Shown here: piece by piece, positions 34,567 through 45,244 of the stretch
How the letters are laid out: every line of letters starts with the position of its first letter
How positions within the stretch are numbered: the stretch's first letter is position 1
DNA from: Hippopus hippopus
Lineage: Eukaryota; Mollusca; Bivalvia; Cardiida; Cardiidae
Length of the DNA: 64,000 nt
Reading direction: 5' to 3'
NCBI GenBank assembly: GCA_946811185.2
Contig: OX328109.1
Coordinates: 3,038,001 to 3,102,000 of the forward strand
Notes under the pieces: generated by a model
The model's database searches: none
What the model was told of the DNA's origin: nothing
Seen by the model: the letters and a program-made list of their open reading frames with translations, nothing else
Translations under genes and position numbers: made by a program

Positions 34567-34695
34567 TACTGCGAAGTAACACAATTCCCCATGAGTTAAA
34601 CCAAATGGTGTCGACAATTAGAAATGCATTACTCTCCGAGTCTAGAATAAGATGAAGACTGCAATTTATAGAACGATTTGTGAATACGGGTCCAG
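34567..34695. repeat. Degenerate C-family copy
   Basis: Contains gcgaagtaacacaattcccc, gttaaaccaaatggtgtcga and tttgtgaatacgggtcca. Confidence 0.5.
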
Positions 34696-34707
34696 ATGCT
34701 GTCAGTT

Positions 34708-34772
34708 GGAATTATTATAATTATTATTATTTCTACTACTACTATTACTACTACGTCTACTACTACTACTTT
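34708..34772 (+). repeat. (att)n/(act)n trinucleotide microsatellite
   Basis: attattataattattattat is followed by an imperfect ctactacta array. Confidence 0.85.
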
Positions 34773-35059
34773 ATTTACGTATTTGACACATAGTAAATGA
34801 AAAGACGAAAAAGTAGTCATTCTGAAATAGACCAGAGGCCATGTTCACCAAACGTTCTCAATTCTGTCGTAATTCAACATTTGAGAACTACCCATTTGAT
34901 GGCTCAGGCAGGATGTCTAGGCCAGTCAAGTGGCTTGTGGAGTTTAAAAAGACTTTTATTGATGGTGATTGATCATACGTCTGCCAGGGAACTATTTTCT
35001 GTAGTTTCGTTCAATAGAAAAAAGAAATGGATCTATTTCAGGATTGAGATAGAGAGAAT

Positions 35060-35455
35060 ACGTACATAGTGTTGTCGTATACTGAAAATATCTATCGGGT
35101 TTGGAGAATTGATAATGGTTGAGCCTTGGCGGGATCATCTTCAATTCTTACAAAAGAGTTAGGTATTTTTGATATGTGACATTACTTTGTACGTATATAT
35201 ATTATATTTATCCTTTTACGTTTGATTTTAGCACATTGTGAAAGATGTGAAAAATGTGTGCGTTATTTCAAGCGAAAAGGGTCAGTTCAGTTTAGTCGGA
35301 TGTGGATCAGCTGTAATAATGACGTCATTCATGATGTTGAGTACATCTTGAAACGTGATTTTTAACATGTTTTAAATATCCATGGTATGTCAAAAATAAA
35401 TCTTGCATATGCGTTGTTGCATGTATATTCCGCTAGTTGAAAGATAAAGTGGTAC
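35060..35455 (+). repeat. G-family repeat, copy 1
   Basis: A fold-back head (cgtacatagtgttgtcgtat ... inverted, imperfect) is followed by a ~250-bp tail with gctgtaataatgacgtcatt and atccatggtatgtcaaaaat. Confidence 0.7.
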
Positions 35456-35459
35456 AAGT

Positions 35460-36095
35460 ATACAACAATCACATGACATTCTGTTTACATACTGATAAAA
35501 AAAGAACCAAAGCAATAGTTTTGAAGTTATTCCGAAATGATAAGAAAAAAAATGTTTAATCACTGTTTTAGGCCTACACCAAGTTTTTATAAAATGATCT
35601 ACTTATTTGGTTCAAAATAAAAATATAATTTCAGATAAATTTCAAAAGCTGTGTGTTATATGATATGTAAACAGAATACCATTAGATTGTTGTATATTTA
35701 AACGTCGATATTATGTCACTGTGAAAATGTATAATGTCGATAGTGTTTTACACACTAAAGATTAGATCATAATTATTATGGTCTTTCGAGTAGAAAATAT
35801 ACAAAACAATTCTTGAATGAATGTTAAAAACAAAAATTTTAAAATATACATAAACAATTATTTCGAAATTTGTCGACCTGCTCCGCGTTGTTGTTTTGTT
35901 ACTGTTGCATAATATAAAAGTAACAATATCCTCTGAAATGTATGTATATACACATACACACAAAAAATGTCCAAAGCAATAACACAAAACGGGCACATGA
36001 TGAATTTCGTAATTATTGTTTAATAAGTATATATAAGAATGAAGTGCATCTTTGATAAGATTTTTCAAAATTCATCAAAAAGAAATATTTGGTCC
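35460..36095. other. Non-coding stretch
   Basis: AT-rich with short opposed frames only. Confidence 0.4.
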
Positions 36096-36099
36096 AACC

Positions 36100-36222
36100 A
36101 CCAGCAAGTAACACAGTACCGCCGATATATTATAGAAATAAGGATAGGTTACGCTATAATGCCCCCATGTTCCGTCTGTTTACAAACATTACATAGTATA
36201 AGATTTGTTGAAGTTTATTCTA
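36100..36222 (+). repeat. Tandem-repeat unit (left of the mariner)
   Basis: The segment ccgatatattatagaaataa to agatttgttgaagtttattc is shared with the units at 37247-37405 and 37406-37545. Confidence 0.7.
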
Positions 36223-37246
36223 TGAAGGCTGTTTGATAAATTCTTAGAATTTTTTTTGTAAAAATAAAACTAGAAGACCGATTAAGATCATATTTTACAT
36301 TCATATTAAACAATCTATAACCGAAACATCCTTCAAATTTGATACAAATTCATAGAGAATTACATTTTCGGAAAAGAATTACAAAACACAAATCAACGTA
36401 CACTGCAAGGCTTCGGATGTAAAAAAAGAATGACGTCAATGTTATTACAAGTCAAGAAATAGGCGTATTTTCCATGTAATACCCTCGAAAAATCACATAT
36501 TTTTCGTGACACCAACATGCTAGATGTGTCTCTATACTAATCAATGTTAAAGGATCGAATGCATCCCTTGTCGTCCGATATGGCACGCACTGTAACCCGC
36601 CGGGTGTTATTCATCTGGTCATGCACAGAATCCAAAATTGACGCCGATAACCTAACCGGCCGTCCTTCACGAGGATCATCTTCAAGCGATGTTCTTCCAT
36701 TCCTGAACTACTCATGCCACTTAAAGACAAATGAAGTAGCCTGCTACAGGAACTTGGAGTTGTCGACTTCTTAACTAGTTCCTTGGTCTGTTTTGGTGTT
36801 TTACAGGGTGCGATTCAAAAATTTATTATTCCCCGTAATTCAGCATCAATTGAAGACGTCATTGCGTCAAAAATAATCTAGCACTGACGAGACAAAAACT
36901 ATGTTATTGCAGTAACCGGAAATTCCAAGGCAATGATGTTTTACAGAAATAATGTCGTAATGTTATTTGACCGTCTGCAAAATTGGTACCATTTTAACGT
37001 ATTTCTGAACATTTATTTTACACAAAATAACGTATTTCAGATCTTGATAAAACTGGAGCCCGGTAATGCGCATTACATGGGTTACCATGGCTACGCATAT
37101 TTTGCGTTTAAAGCATTCTAAAAGCGGCAAAATTTTACATCGAGTTTAAAATATGTTCATGCTGTTACAGGCAAATTTTTAGCTTAAAATATCAAGAAAC
37201 GTGCTTTAACAACCAAATTCCAAGAATTTATCGAACGGCCCTCGTG
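36223..37246 (-). mobile_element. Decayed mariner element
   Basis: The inverted ends are tgaaggctgtttgataaatt (left) and, reverse-complemented, gagggccgttcgataaattc (right, ending 37246). TA flanks lie at 36221-36222 and 37247-37248. It is 1024 bp, shorter than a full mariner. It interrupts a tandem-repeat unit whose uninterrupted paralogue lies at 37390-37420 (gaagtttatgatataaatat). Confidence 0.8.
36560..36790 (-). pseudogene. Mariner transposase N-terminal fragment
   Basis: The minus-strand frame reads SFVFKWHE-stop-FRNGRTSLEDDPREGRP, then RRVTVRAISDDKG. This is the N-terminal helix-turn-helix region of mariner transposases (pattern FRWHKRFxxGRxSxEDDPRxGRP). Two stops lie in the fragment. 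The catalytic domain is absent. Confidence 0.8.
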
Positions 37247-37545
37247 TAAATATTTCTATATTAAAAAAATACTTTGGTAAACCCTCAGCTAATGACATAC
37301 TAGGTCCTTAGAAATAAGGATAGGCTATTTTGGAGTGCCACCACAGATCTATTTCATGTGTCTACAAATACCACATAGCATAGGATTTGTTGAAGTTTAT
37401 GATATAAATATTTCTATATATAAAAAATAAACATTTAATTAACCCTAAACTAATGACATAATATCACCGATATACTACAGAAATAAGGATAAATAAAGTG
37501 CCCACATATTTCGTGTGTTTACAAACACCACATCGCAGGACAATC
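37247..37545 (+). repeat. Two further tandem-repeat units (~158 bp each)
   Basis: Both contain aatatttctatat, aaccctmarctaatgacata, agaaataaggata and tgtgtttacaaacaccacat in the same order. Confidence 0.75.
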
Positions 37546-37621
37546 CCTTTGAAAGAAAAAATAGCCTCGATAACCGCGACATTTACGTCATGTCAAATCA
37601 ATGAGCACTGATATCGTTTTC

Positions 37622-38052
37622 GCTGTAAACTCTTTACCAGACGATAAACTTTCATATTGAAAGCATTTGCAGACAAAAATTTAACTGTGTCCAAAATGAT
37701 AATGTCATTGAAATTTTGCTTTATGGGATTAGAAGAAAATGGTTGTTGCTATCTACCTTAAATGGTTTTCAAAAGCCTCTTTCTTCAGAGTCGGATAAAC
37801 GACGTTGATTAAAGAGTCAATACCTTTTCGTCTTTACAAGACGACCAAAATTTTCTATTAGTCCATACTGAAAACGTTCGCAGGCATCATATGAAATGTA
37901 GCTAAAATGACGAGATTTGTGTTTGATAATGTTCAGAACCTTCTGGCAAAAGTAGAAAATACTGGTTACCAGCCCTTTCTCCTCTCCCACAATGTTTTTT
38001 GTCAAAAGCCCTCAGGGTCATTAAAACTCGGGAATAATCGATAAAAGGTTAG
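37622..38052. repeat. Two B-family copies in tandem
   Basis: Copy one is 37625-37815 (aactctttaccagacgataa). Copy two is 37816-38052 (tttacaagacgaccaaaatt, actggttaccagccctttct). Confidence 0.65.
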
Positions 38053-38159
38053 CGACGTTTAGGATTGGCAGTCGCCAGCAGTTTGGAATACCTTTAACTA
38101 TTTATGAGAGAAATATGAAACCCTTTACTACGATATGGGAGGCTATGGTAACTTTTTTT

Positions 38160-38308
38160 GCTGGTTATCAACGTGCCCCCCCCCCCTTCCAGTGTATGAG
38201 ATTATTGTGGCGCCGCATGAGCTGCGGCACTATATTTTTAATCGCTATTGATAAGTGCCTGTGGAAGTAGCCATATTGTTTACTATATGGACTGGTTCAG
38301 TGGTTTTT
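38160..38308. other. Short non-repeat interval with a C run
   Basis: A C10 run occurs near 38177. Nothing else is recognised. Confidence 0.4.
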
Positions 38309-38803
38309 GTGGTATTTGTCGAAGACAATACCACTATGAGTTCAATATTGAATTTTGAAGACCATATATCGTATTTTGTGCAAAGCCGAAGAAATAAACC
38401 CAATTAAACTCAATTTTTTCTCAGACAAATGAGTTTTTCGGTAGCACTCAGATATGTAATTGGAAATGGCATATTAAAATACACTGGGTGAGGCCATCGA
38501 TCGTGGAAATACTAATTTTTTATTGAAAATAGCTTCACTCGCTCATAGCCTTCTATTGGCGCAATGATATATACAAAATTTGTCTACTGATCGCTTGGTC
38601 CTGGGCTTTTTCGTTCTAAAACCAGTTCGTCCCTTGGCTTGTTCGTCCCATGATTGCGCGCTACTCCATTTGATTGGGCATGAATATTTATAGATCGAAA
38701 TAATTGATTGTAATGTTGGGAATTAAATGTTAACGGCCAAATATATTTCAAAATCATAGTTTTCAGGTACAAACTTAATTTTATTCGATATATTCACATG
38801 GCG
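38309..38803 (+). repeat. I-family repeat, uninterrupted copy
   Basis: About 495 bp from gtggtatttgtcgaagacaa to attcgatatattcacatgg. It has no coding capacity. It is nearly identical to 39668-40362. Confidence 0.85.
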
Positions 38804-38921
38804 GAAGACTGGGTATAAAACATCCCTTAAAATAAATCTGATAAACAAAATATTACAGCCCAAAATGTACGTCTTACTTTCAGTCTAACCCCATACTATT
38901 TCGGAACATATGTCTATATAA

Positions 38922-39184
38922 TAGGTGCCTTGCTTTTGCAAAATGGGGCTTAATGTATCTCCGTGATGCAAGATACCAAACAAGCCTTTAGATGATTATG
39001 GACCCATAATAGCCACTTTTTAACAACATACCAAATCATTAGGTACGCCGATCCTTTCACATACAGAAAATCGACCAATAGCGAAAAGTTTCGGCCCTTG
39101 TCAGCCTGCGTGGACTGCGCAGGCTGACCTGGGTCGATACTTTTCGCAGATGCATAAAGCCCCCTTTTCACAGAGCATGGCTCA
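38922..39184. mobile_element. A-family fold-back MITE
   Basis: Core hairpin at 39100-39128 (gtcagcctgcg / gcaggctgac). The right end is cacagagcatggctca. The left end has decayed to gtgccttgcttttgcaaaat. Confidence 0.8.
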
Positions 39185-39204
39185 ATTATACTTCGGGAAG
39201 TGCC

Positions 39205-39262
39205 AAGCCATGTAGAGCAGTCGGTAGGATACAAGACTTCGAACCAGGGAGAAGACTCTTGA
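39205..39262 (+). repeat. SINE head fragment (tRNA-like)
   Basis: The segment catgtagagcagtcggtagg resembles the A-box of the SINE head at 44617. The rest is truncated. Confidence 0.5.
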
Positions 39263-39662
39263 AAATATTGTGGGTAAAAAAGCAAATTGTGGTAAGCAGC
39301 ATTTTCTTCTTTGTCCACAATGTTTTGCACCTTTCAAATACAAATTTCCGTATTAAAGTCATTTTTGATTCGTCGTTGTAGATGTTTTAGTTGTGGAAAA
39401 GTAAAAAAAGTTTCGACGCCTGGTAAAGGGATAAGTCTTTATCACATAGTCTCGAATTATAACGACATTGAAACCAAGTTGATGAAAACATCGTGAAAAA
39501 AAGGAGAAAATGCTGGTAACCAGCCATATGCCGGTAACCAGATTTTCTCCACTCATCACAGTGCTTTCTAACCTTTCAAAGACAAATCCAAAATGTGTGT
39601 CTCAAAGAATTTTTCAGTTACTAGTACACATGTTTTTAATTTTTAACTGGCAAAAGTTTTGT
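39242..39662. repeat. Two B-family copies in tandem
   Basis: It has attgtgggtaaaaaagcaaa with ctttgtccacaatgttttgc, then aggagaaaatgctggtaacc with a duplicated accagccatatgccggtaac centre. Confidence 0.65.
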
Positions 39663-39667
39663 TGTCT

Positions 39668-40362
39668 GTGGTATTTGTCGAAGACAATACCACTATGAGT
39701 TCAATATTGAATTTTGAAGATGATGTATCGTCAGAGCTCCAGATAAGAGGGAGTAATGGTATTCTAAATCCATTATTTCTCTTTGAAACCATATGTTGTG
39801 GGTACTCATTAGAATTGTCTCGATGAGACAGTTCTAATGAATACTCACAACATAGAATTTAGTGGGGAATTATTAACAATTTCAATTTTAAAACCAAAAT
39901 TACTCCCTCTATCTGGAGCTCTGTATCGTATTTTCTGCAAAGCCGAAGGAAATAAACCCAATTAAACTCAATTTTTCTCAGACAAATGAGTTTTTCGGTA
40001 GCACTCAGATATGTAATTGGAAATGGCATGTTAAAATACACTGGGTGAGGCCATCGATCGTGAAAATATTAATTCTTGATTGAAAATAACTTCACTCGCC
40101 CATATCTTTCTATTGGCGCAATGATATATACAAAATTTGTCTACTGATCGCTTGGTCCTGGGCTTTTTCGTTCTAAAACCAGTTCGTCCCATGTCTTGTT
40201 CGTCCCATGATTGTTCGCTACTCCATTGGATTGGGCATGAATATTTATATATCGAAATAATTGATTTTAATGTTGGGAATTAAATGTTAACGGCCAAATA
40301 TATTTCAAAATCATAGTTTTCAGTTACAAACTTAATTTTATTCGATATATTCACATGGTTTC
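39668..40362 (+). repeat. I-family repeat, copy interrupted by a MITE
   Basis: Matches 38309-38803 throughout except for the insertion at 39732-39923. Confidence 0.85.
39732..39923. mobile_element. 192-bp MITE with 6-bp target duplication
   Basis: The ends are cagagctccagataagaggg and its inverted copy ccctctatctggagctctg, flanked by TATCGT (39726-39731 and 39924-39929). The centre is a second palindrome around actcattagaattgtctcga. The sister copy at 38309 shows the empty site. Confidence 0.9.
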
Positions 40363-40629
40363 TTTCTCTATCCATCATGCATCCTATTTTCAAGGGACGT
40401 TACTCCTGACTCCTCCTAATGATCAATGGGAGACCACCAATACACAAATAATCCTAACTTTGTCGTGAGTACACTCCCTTTAACGAAAAAATTATTTATT
40501 TACTTCGTAGGTTGACTTTCAAGCCAATATTTGAATAATATTTCTCCTTTTCTTTCAAATAATTAATTCCACACAATGGTTTCCTTGACAAATACCACTT
40601 CAGTGTTCTCAACGCTTTGATTTTTTTTT

Positions 40630-40780
40630 AACATACATGTAAAAATACGATACTTTCATTACCAGATCGAGCCCGTACCAACTTTGTTTTTCTTTTTGGA
40701 CTGGTTTTTTGTTTTTTAACATGTAAAATACCGTACTTTCATTGCCAGATCGATAAAAACCAGATCGTATCAACTTTGTT
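40630..40780 (+). repeat. Imperfect ~86-bp tandem duplication
   Basis: Both units carry ttcattaccagatcg or ttcattgccagatcg, with accaactttg/atcaactttg downstream. Confidence 0.65.
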
Positions 40781-40784
40781 GTTT

Positions 40785-41384
40785 GGAAAAACTGTAAAAT
40801 ACATTTCGAGAAATAAGTCACGTGATCAAATATCTGTCACAAATTTTCGAAGCCACCATTTTGAATCAAGTTGGAAAAGTTTAAGTCGAATTTTCATGCT
40901 CTTCGTCCCGAAAGCACTCTGTGTGGTACAACTGCATGTATATTTTTGTTCTTGTAGTGTAGGGATTGCAGAAGTATTGTTTTCCTCTCACGATCGTGTT
41001 CTTAAGATCAGCAATCGGTAAATAGGTCAATCACAGTAGGTCAACATAGATTTTTGTATTTGTATACATAAGTTTTACACTTCAAATGTTATTACATGTA
41101 CTTAAATGTACTACATGACAACTGTTCGTTTGTCAACTAACATCTTACTACGGCGACGATTTTGTCCCCATATGCAAATAATAGGGGTGTTTGATATGGC
41201 AAAATGAGTCACGTGATCAGCCATGTGATTTCCATAAAAGATTTTTAACTATTGAGCTAGTGAAAGGATCACGTGTGCCCTATTTCAGAATCAACTGATT
41301 TGCGGCGCCATTGATGTTATGCATCAATATTTTCTTGTTTATTATTTGGCAACAAAATAAAACCAATGTACTGAAAACTATTTT
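40785..41384. other. Non-coding stretch
   Basis: Includes tcacgtgatca motifs at about 40816 and 41211. No exon recognised. Confidence 0.4.
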
Positions 41385-41590
41385 ACGGCGTAGTTGACTA
41401 CGCTAGCTTTCGATCTACTTCTTGGTATTGATATGCGGGAATGAATAAATAGTAATTATCGATTGGTTAAAAACGTGGACATGTTTATTCTGCGGGCTAC
41501 TGCAAACCTATTTGCGGGCAAATTTATGACAACAATATACAGGTGCTCCTTCTGCGTATATATTTTGTTAATATACCATACTTGCAACGC
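41385..41590 (+). repeat. J-family dispersed repeat, copy 1
   Basis: The segments ctacttcttggtattgatat and ggacatgtttattctgcggg are shared with 48375-48545, 50150-50300 and 63440-63640. Confidence 0.7.
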
Positions 41591-41605
41591 AGCACCAAAA
41601 TTACA

Positions 41606-42005
41606 TTATATATGAGCCGTGCTCTGGCAAAAGGGGGCTTAGTGCATCACCGTGATGCATGATACCAAGCAAGTCATCACATGGTCATTGTTTTGAAGAC
41701 GGTTATATGGGAAAGCAGCCAGTGACCTGGAAAGAAATTTTTCTCGGAGTACTGGTAGAAGAAACTTCAGGAAAGCATGTATACTGGCCGCAGCGATATG
41801 ATTGAAATAATGTTGGAAACGGCGTTAAACACCATACAATCAGTTAATCAATCATCTAATAATTACGGATCCATAAAGTCCATTTAGTCTAGCAATCGAC
41901 TGAATCATGAAGTAGAATGGTCCTTTGACACGCAGAAAATTTACCAACAGCCCAGGCTGACCTGCATCGATACTTTTTACAGATGCATTAAAACTCTTTT
42001 CGTTT
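41606..42005. mobile_element. A-family MITE interrupted by a SINE
   Basis: The left part is 41606-41680 (gagccgtgctctggcaaaag) and the right part 41852-42005 (taattacggatccataaagt to acagatgcattaaaactctt). Confidence 0.75.
41681..41850 (+). mobile_element. SINE (type 1), 5'-truncated, inside an A element
   Basis: It runs gggaaagcagccagtgacct to aacggcgttaaacaccatac with a (aatc)n tail. Confidence 0.8.
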
Positions 42006-42244
42006 AGTTTTTTTTTCCTTGTGGTGTCAAACATGCCGCGAAAAAAAAAAGTAGACGGAGATAAAACATTGTTCAGTATATTCATCATATCCGAAATCAC
42101 ATCAAAAATAATACGGCTTTATCAGCAATGATAAAATAACAGTAAAAAACATTAACGCTTATGATTTAACATTAAAGAAAGTAGCGTTGTGGTGAATAGA
42201 ATCTTTAAAGGCTGCGAAAATACTGGTTACTCTTTTACATCATG

Positions 42245-42248
42245 TTCT

Positions 42249-42283
<35 letters not shown>

Positions 42284-42302
42284 TCTATTTATTTATTTAT
42301 TA
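42245..42302 (+). repeat. (ttta)n microsatellite
   Basis: About 14 tandem ttta units with one tcta interruption. A second array of the same motif is at 43203-43250. Confidence 0.95.
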
Positions 42303-42507
42303 TTATCATTGAGTGTCGACTTGTCTATTGAATTTTACTGTTCTGGTTTCCTGTTTCAAATTTTAATCCCATGACCGGATTTTAAAAACAAATGCAAATC
42401 AAGTCAACAAAACAACAGTTTACGCCCCTGCGTATGAATGTCCTAAGAAAAGCCTACGGTAAAAGGAGCAATTGCTTTCAAAGAAAAGTAACTGATTTTT
42501 TTTCTTA

Positions 42508-42562
42508 ACCCTTTACAACACAATTCCGAGTTTTACGACCCTAGGGAAGAAGGCGTTTGAAA
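42508..42562. repeat. B-family left end, truncated by an A element
   Basis: The segment aaccctttacaacacaattc to cgtttgaaaacattatt stops where the A end cacagagcatggcgca begins. Confidence 0.6.
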
Positions 42563-43115
42563 ACATTATTCACAGAGCATGGCGCATATGTGCGGGTGCC
42601 CAGTGATAATGTGATTCATGTATCTTCGTAATGCAAATATAGCTTGCAACACGCGAAAAGGGGCATTCGGACATTTGCGTAAAGTGTCGTCTCGGATCAG
42701 CCTGCGCAGTCCGCGCAGGCTGATCCGAGACGGCACTTTACGACTACTTTAGATTTTGTGCAACAGTAGACTTGCGCAAAACAGAAAATTACATAAAAAC
42801 GGAAAGTGTCGTTTCGGATTAGCCTGCGCGGACTGCGTGGGCTGATCCGAAACGACACTTTACGGAAATGTCCGAATGCCCCCTTTTCGCGTGTTGCAGG
42901 CCATATTACAATGTACTTATCAAGTTGTCACATGACATAGATCAATTTTATCTAATGAAGGGCTGATCTATGAGGTGTAACGATCCTTTGACTTGCAGGA
43001 AATATACCAATAAGTTTCGATCAATGTCAGCCTGTGCGGACTGCGCAGGCTGACCTTATTCGATACTTTTTTGCTGATGTGTTAGACCACCTAATCACAG
43101 AGCATTATTCAGATT
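42563..43115. mobile_element. A-family MITE interrupted by a K element
   Basis: The outer ends are cagagcatggcgcata and atcacagagcatta. The right part contains the hairpin core gtcagcctgtgcggactgcg with caggctgac at about 43026-43054. Confidence 0.75.
42641..42902. mobile_element. K-family MITE (complete, 262 bp)
   Basis: The inverted ends are agcttgcaacacgcgaaaag and, inverted, cttttcgcgtgttgcaggcc, flanked by atat (42637-42640 and 42903-42906). It holds two long hairpins, 42681-42739 and 42803-42861. Each has aaagtgtcg arms around the core atcagcctgcgc or attagcctgcgc. Confidence 0.9.
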
Positions 43116-43202
43116 ACACATGTACTTGGATGTTCGAAATGCCACAAAACTCAAAAACCTACATAGAATAAAATAATAATAAAAAAAAAAAGCCATCAAC
43201 AT

Positions 43203-43215
43203 GTATTTTATCTAT

Positions 43216-43246
<31 letters not shown>

Positions 43247-43250
43247 TTTT
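43203..43250 (+). repeat. (ttta)n microsatellite
   Basis: About 11 ttta units after a tcta unit. Confidence 0.9.
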
Positions 43251-43289
43251 TGCGATATTCTTCCTATGAAATGTAAGGGTAACTTAGTC

Positions 43290-43530
43290 TTGTGCTGTGA
43301 AAACTGGGATTAATGCATTTACAAAAAATATCGACCCATACTAGTCTGTGCAGGCTGACTTGTGTGTCGAAACTGTTTTCTTATTGATACATATTCTGCA
43401 TGTCAAAGGACCAGTGCCACAAAATTCAATGGACTTTTTAAACCAAATGGAAACATAGCCCTATTGTTACGACTTGCTTTGTATAATGCATCACAGAGAT
43501 ACGTTGAACTACCTTATTCCAGAGATGGGT
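43290..43530. mobile_element. A-family copy
   Basis: It runs ttgtgctgtgaaaactggga, atcgacccatactagtctgt and aatgcatcacagagatacgt. The hairpin is one-sided. Confidence 0.65.
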
Positions 43531-43800
43531 CCCTTAATTGAAAATCGTAACCTTGAGCAGTTACGGGCATGTTTTTGAATACACCAGATAAGCGCTTTAA
43601 ATTTGAAATTTTACGATAAGCAAAATGGAAACATAGCCCATTGCAATGACTTGCTTGGTATAATGCATCACAGATATGCGTTAAACTACCTTATTCCAGA
43701 GAAGCGTCCATTGATTGAAAATCGTAACCTTGAGCAGTTACGGGCATGTTTTTGAATACACCAGATAAGCGCTTTAAGTTTGAAATTTTACGATAAGCGA
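43449..43800 (+). repeat. Direct tandem duplication, period 178 bp
   Basis: Unit 1 (43449-43626) and unit 2 (43627-43800) both begin ggaaacatagccc and end aattttacgataagc. The last ~100 bp of each are almost identical. Confidence 0.9.
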
Positions 43801-43814
43801 AGTATTTCAAATAC

Positions 43815-44214
43815 ACGAGTCACACTCTGGCAAGAGTGTTTTGCGTATCTCTGTGATGCATTGTCATCATATAATTATACACCCATAAAATCCATTTTAT
43901 CTAGCAACCAACCGAATGAGGTAGAATGGTTCTTTGACAAGCAGAAAATGACCAACAGTAAAGGGTTTTTTTGACGCATCTCCGTGATGCATTGTGCCAA
44001 GCAAGTCAGTATAGTTTGTAATTATGGATCCATAAAACCCATTTTATCTAACGGCTGAATGAGTCATGAGGTACACTGGACCTTTGACATGCAGAAAATT
44101 GGCCAACTGCAAAAAGTTTCAACCCATGCCAGGCTGCGCAGACTGCGCAGCCTGGCATGGGTCGATACTTTTTGCAGATGCATTGAACCCCTTTTCACAG
44201 AGCATGGGTCACAC
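43815..44214. mobile_element. A-family copies (partial plus complete)
   Basis: A truncated copy (43815-43968) precedes a complete one (43969-44214). The complete copy has a strong hairpin at 44125-44162: 16-bp stem ccatgccaggctgcgc, loop agact. The right end is cacagagcatggg. Confidence 0.8.
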
Positions 44215-44483
44215 GAATGTAGAAAGATTTTTCAGTTCTGAACCACCGCTATATTTTATCTATCTCGGACAGCTGGTATTAGAGGAAAGAAAAAGTTGTT
44301 TTTCTCAAGATAACCGGATGTTGATAAAAATTCAACCGGATGTGTGAAAGTACTTCAACACGGAAAGTAAAAAGGAAACACTTGATTGGCTAAAATGATC
44401 TGTAAAATAAGTATGGCGTTTGGCCCCTTTGCTCTGGATACCTGTCTGTGCGAGCTGTTTATATAGCACTATGACTTTAAACG

Positions 44484-44560
44484 AGCCATTCTGTGAAGAG
44501 AGAGTTTAATGGTCTGGAAAAAGTATTGACCCAAGTTAGACTGCGCAGCCCGCGTCGTTG
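44484..44560. repeat. A-family left fragment
   Basis: The segment cgagccattctgtgaagaga to gttagactgcgcagcccgcg. Confidence 0.6.
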
Positions 44561-44614
44561 TCTTGCGAAAACTTAGATATTATTTCAAATCTCTGTCTTT
44601 TCTGCGAGCCCGAG

Positions 44615-44710
44615 TAGAGCAGTCGGTAACGTACGCGACTTAATAACAGGGGGTTACCGGTTCGAATCCCCAGCTCGGCCAATTTCTTTACAAGGACTGA
44701 TGGGCTCAAA
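44615..44710 (+). mobile_element. SINE (type 1) tRNA head
   Basis: A-box region gagtagagcagtcggtaacg, B-box ggttcgaatccc, then the family sequence agctcggccaatttcttt. The body is truncated after about 44705. Confidence 0.75.
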
Positions 44711-44945
44711 TGTTCTTTTTCGGCTTTGAAAGGTGACGTTTTCGCTGTGTAAGATTTTGACTGAGTTTTAATAGAAATTCATAGGCGATCTTAATCATTG
44801 TTTTCTGGAAGGCGTGTAAACGGACAAAAGCCCACTGGACATTAGTCCCTACCAAAAAAGAAATTGTCAAGGCGGCCAATAATCCTTTCGTAATGGCGGA
44901 TAATATATGCCCCGTGATATATGAAAAAGGGGAAGGCGTCGGTAA

Positions 44946-44986
44946 ATATCAAGGCTGCACAGAACTTGCAGTCTAATAAGGCAGGA
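44946..44986. repeat. D-family core, degenerate
   Basis: The segment tatcaaggctgcacagaact with tgcagtctaataagg keeps the stem-loop layout with mismatches. Confidence 0.5.
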
Positions 44987-44987
44987 C

Positions 44988-45045
44988 GGGGGGGAGGGGG
45001 GGGGAAGAGAAGGCTCGCCTCTCTCCCTTTCCCCCCCCCCCCCCA
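44988..45045. repeat. Paired G and C tracts
   Basis: gggggggagggggggggaag is followed within 30 bp by a ~15-nt C run. The two can pair or form G4 and i-motif structures. Confidence 0.85.
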
Positions 45046-45049
45046 ATAA

Positions 45050-45244
45050 TTTGGAAGTATTTGATGGCTTGTAAAATCGTAAGATGACCTGCATTTTCCC
45101 GTTAAAGGGAGCTATTCAATATTTTCTAATATTCTCTTCAAACGTTAAAAAAAGAATTTGTAAGCCGATAGCTGGAAAGCCATCAATAAAGCAGACAGAC
45201 AAAAAATAGGACAAAGATATTTTTCGATGGTATTTCCTTAGTTG
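45050..45244. other. Short non-coding interval
   Basis: Nothing recognised. Confidence 0.4.

Noticed and set aside
42189..42374. 61-codon frame containing FIYLFIYLFIYL
   Set aside because: Translation of the (ttta)n microsatellite.
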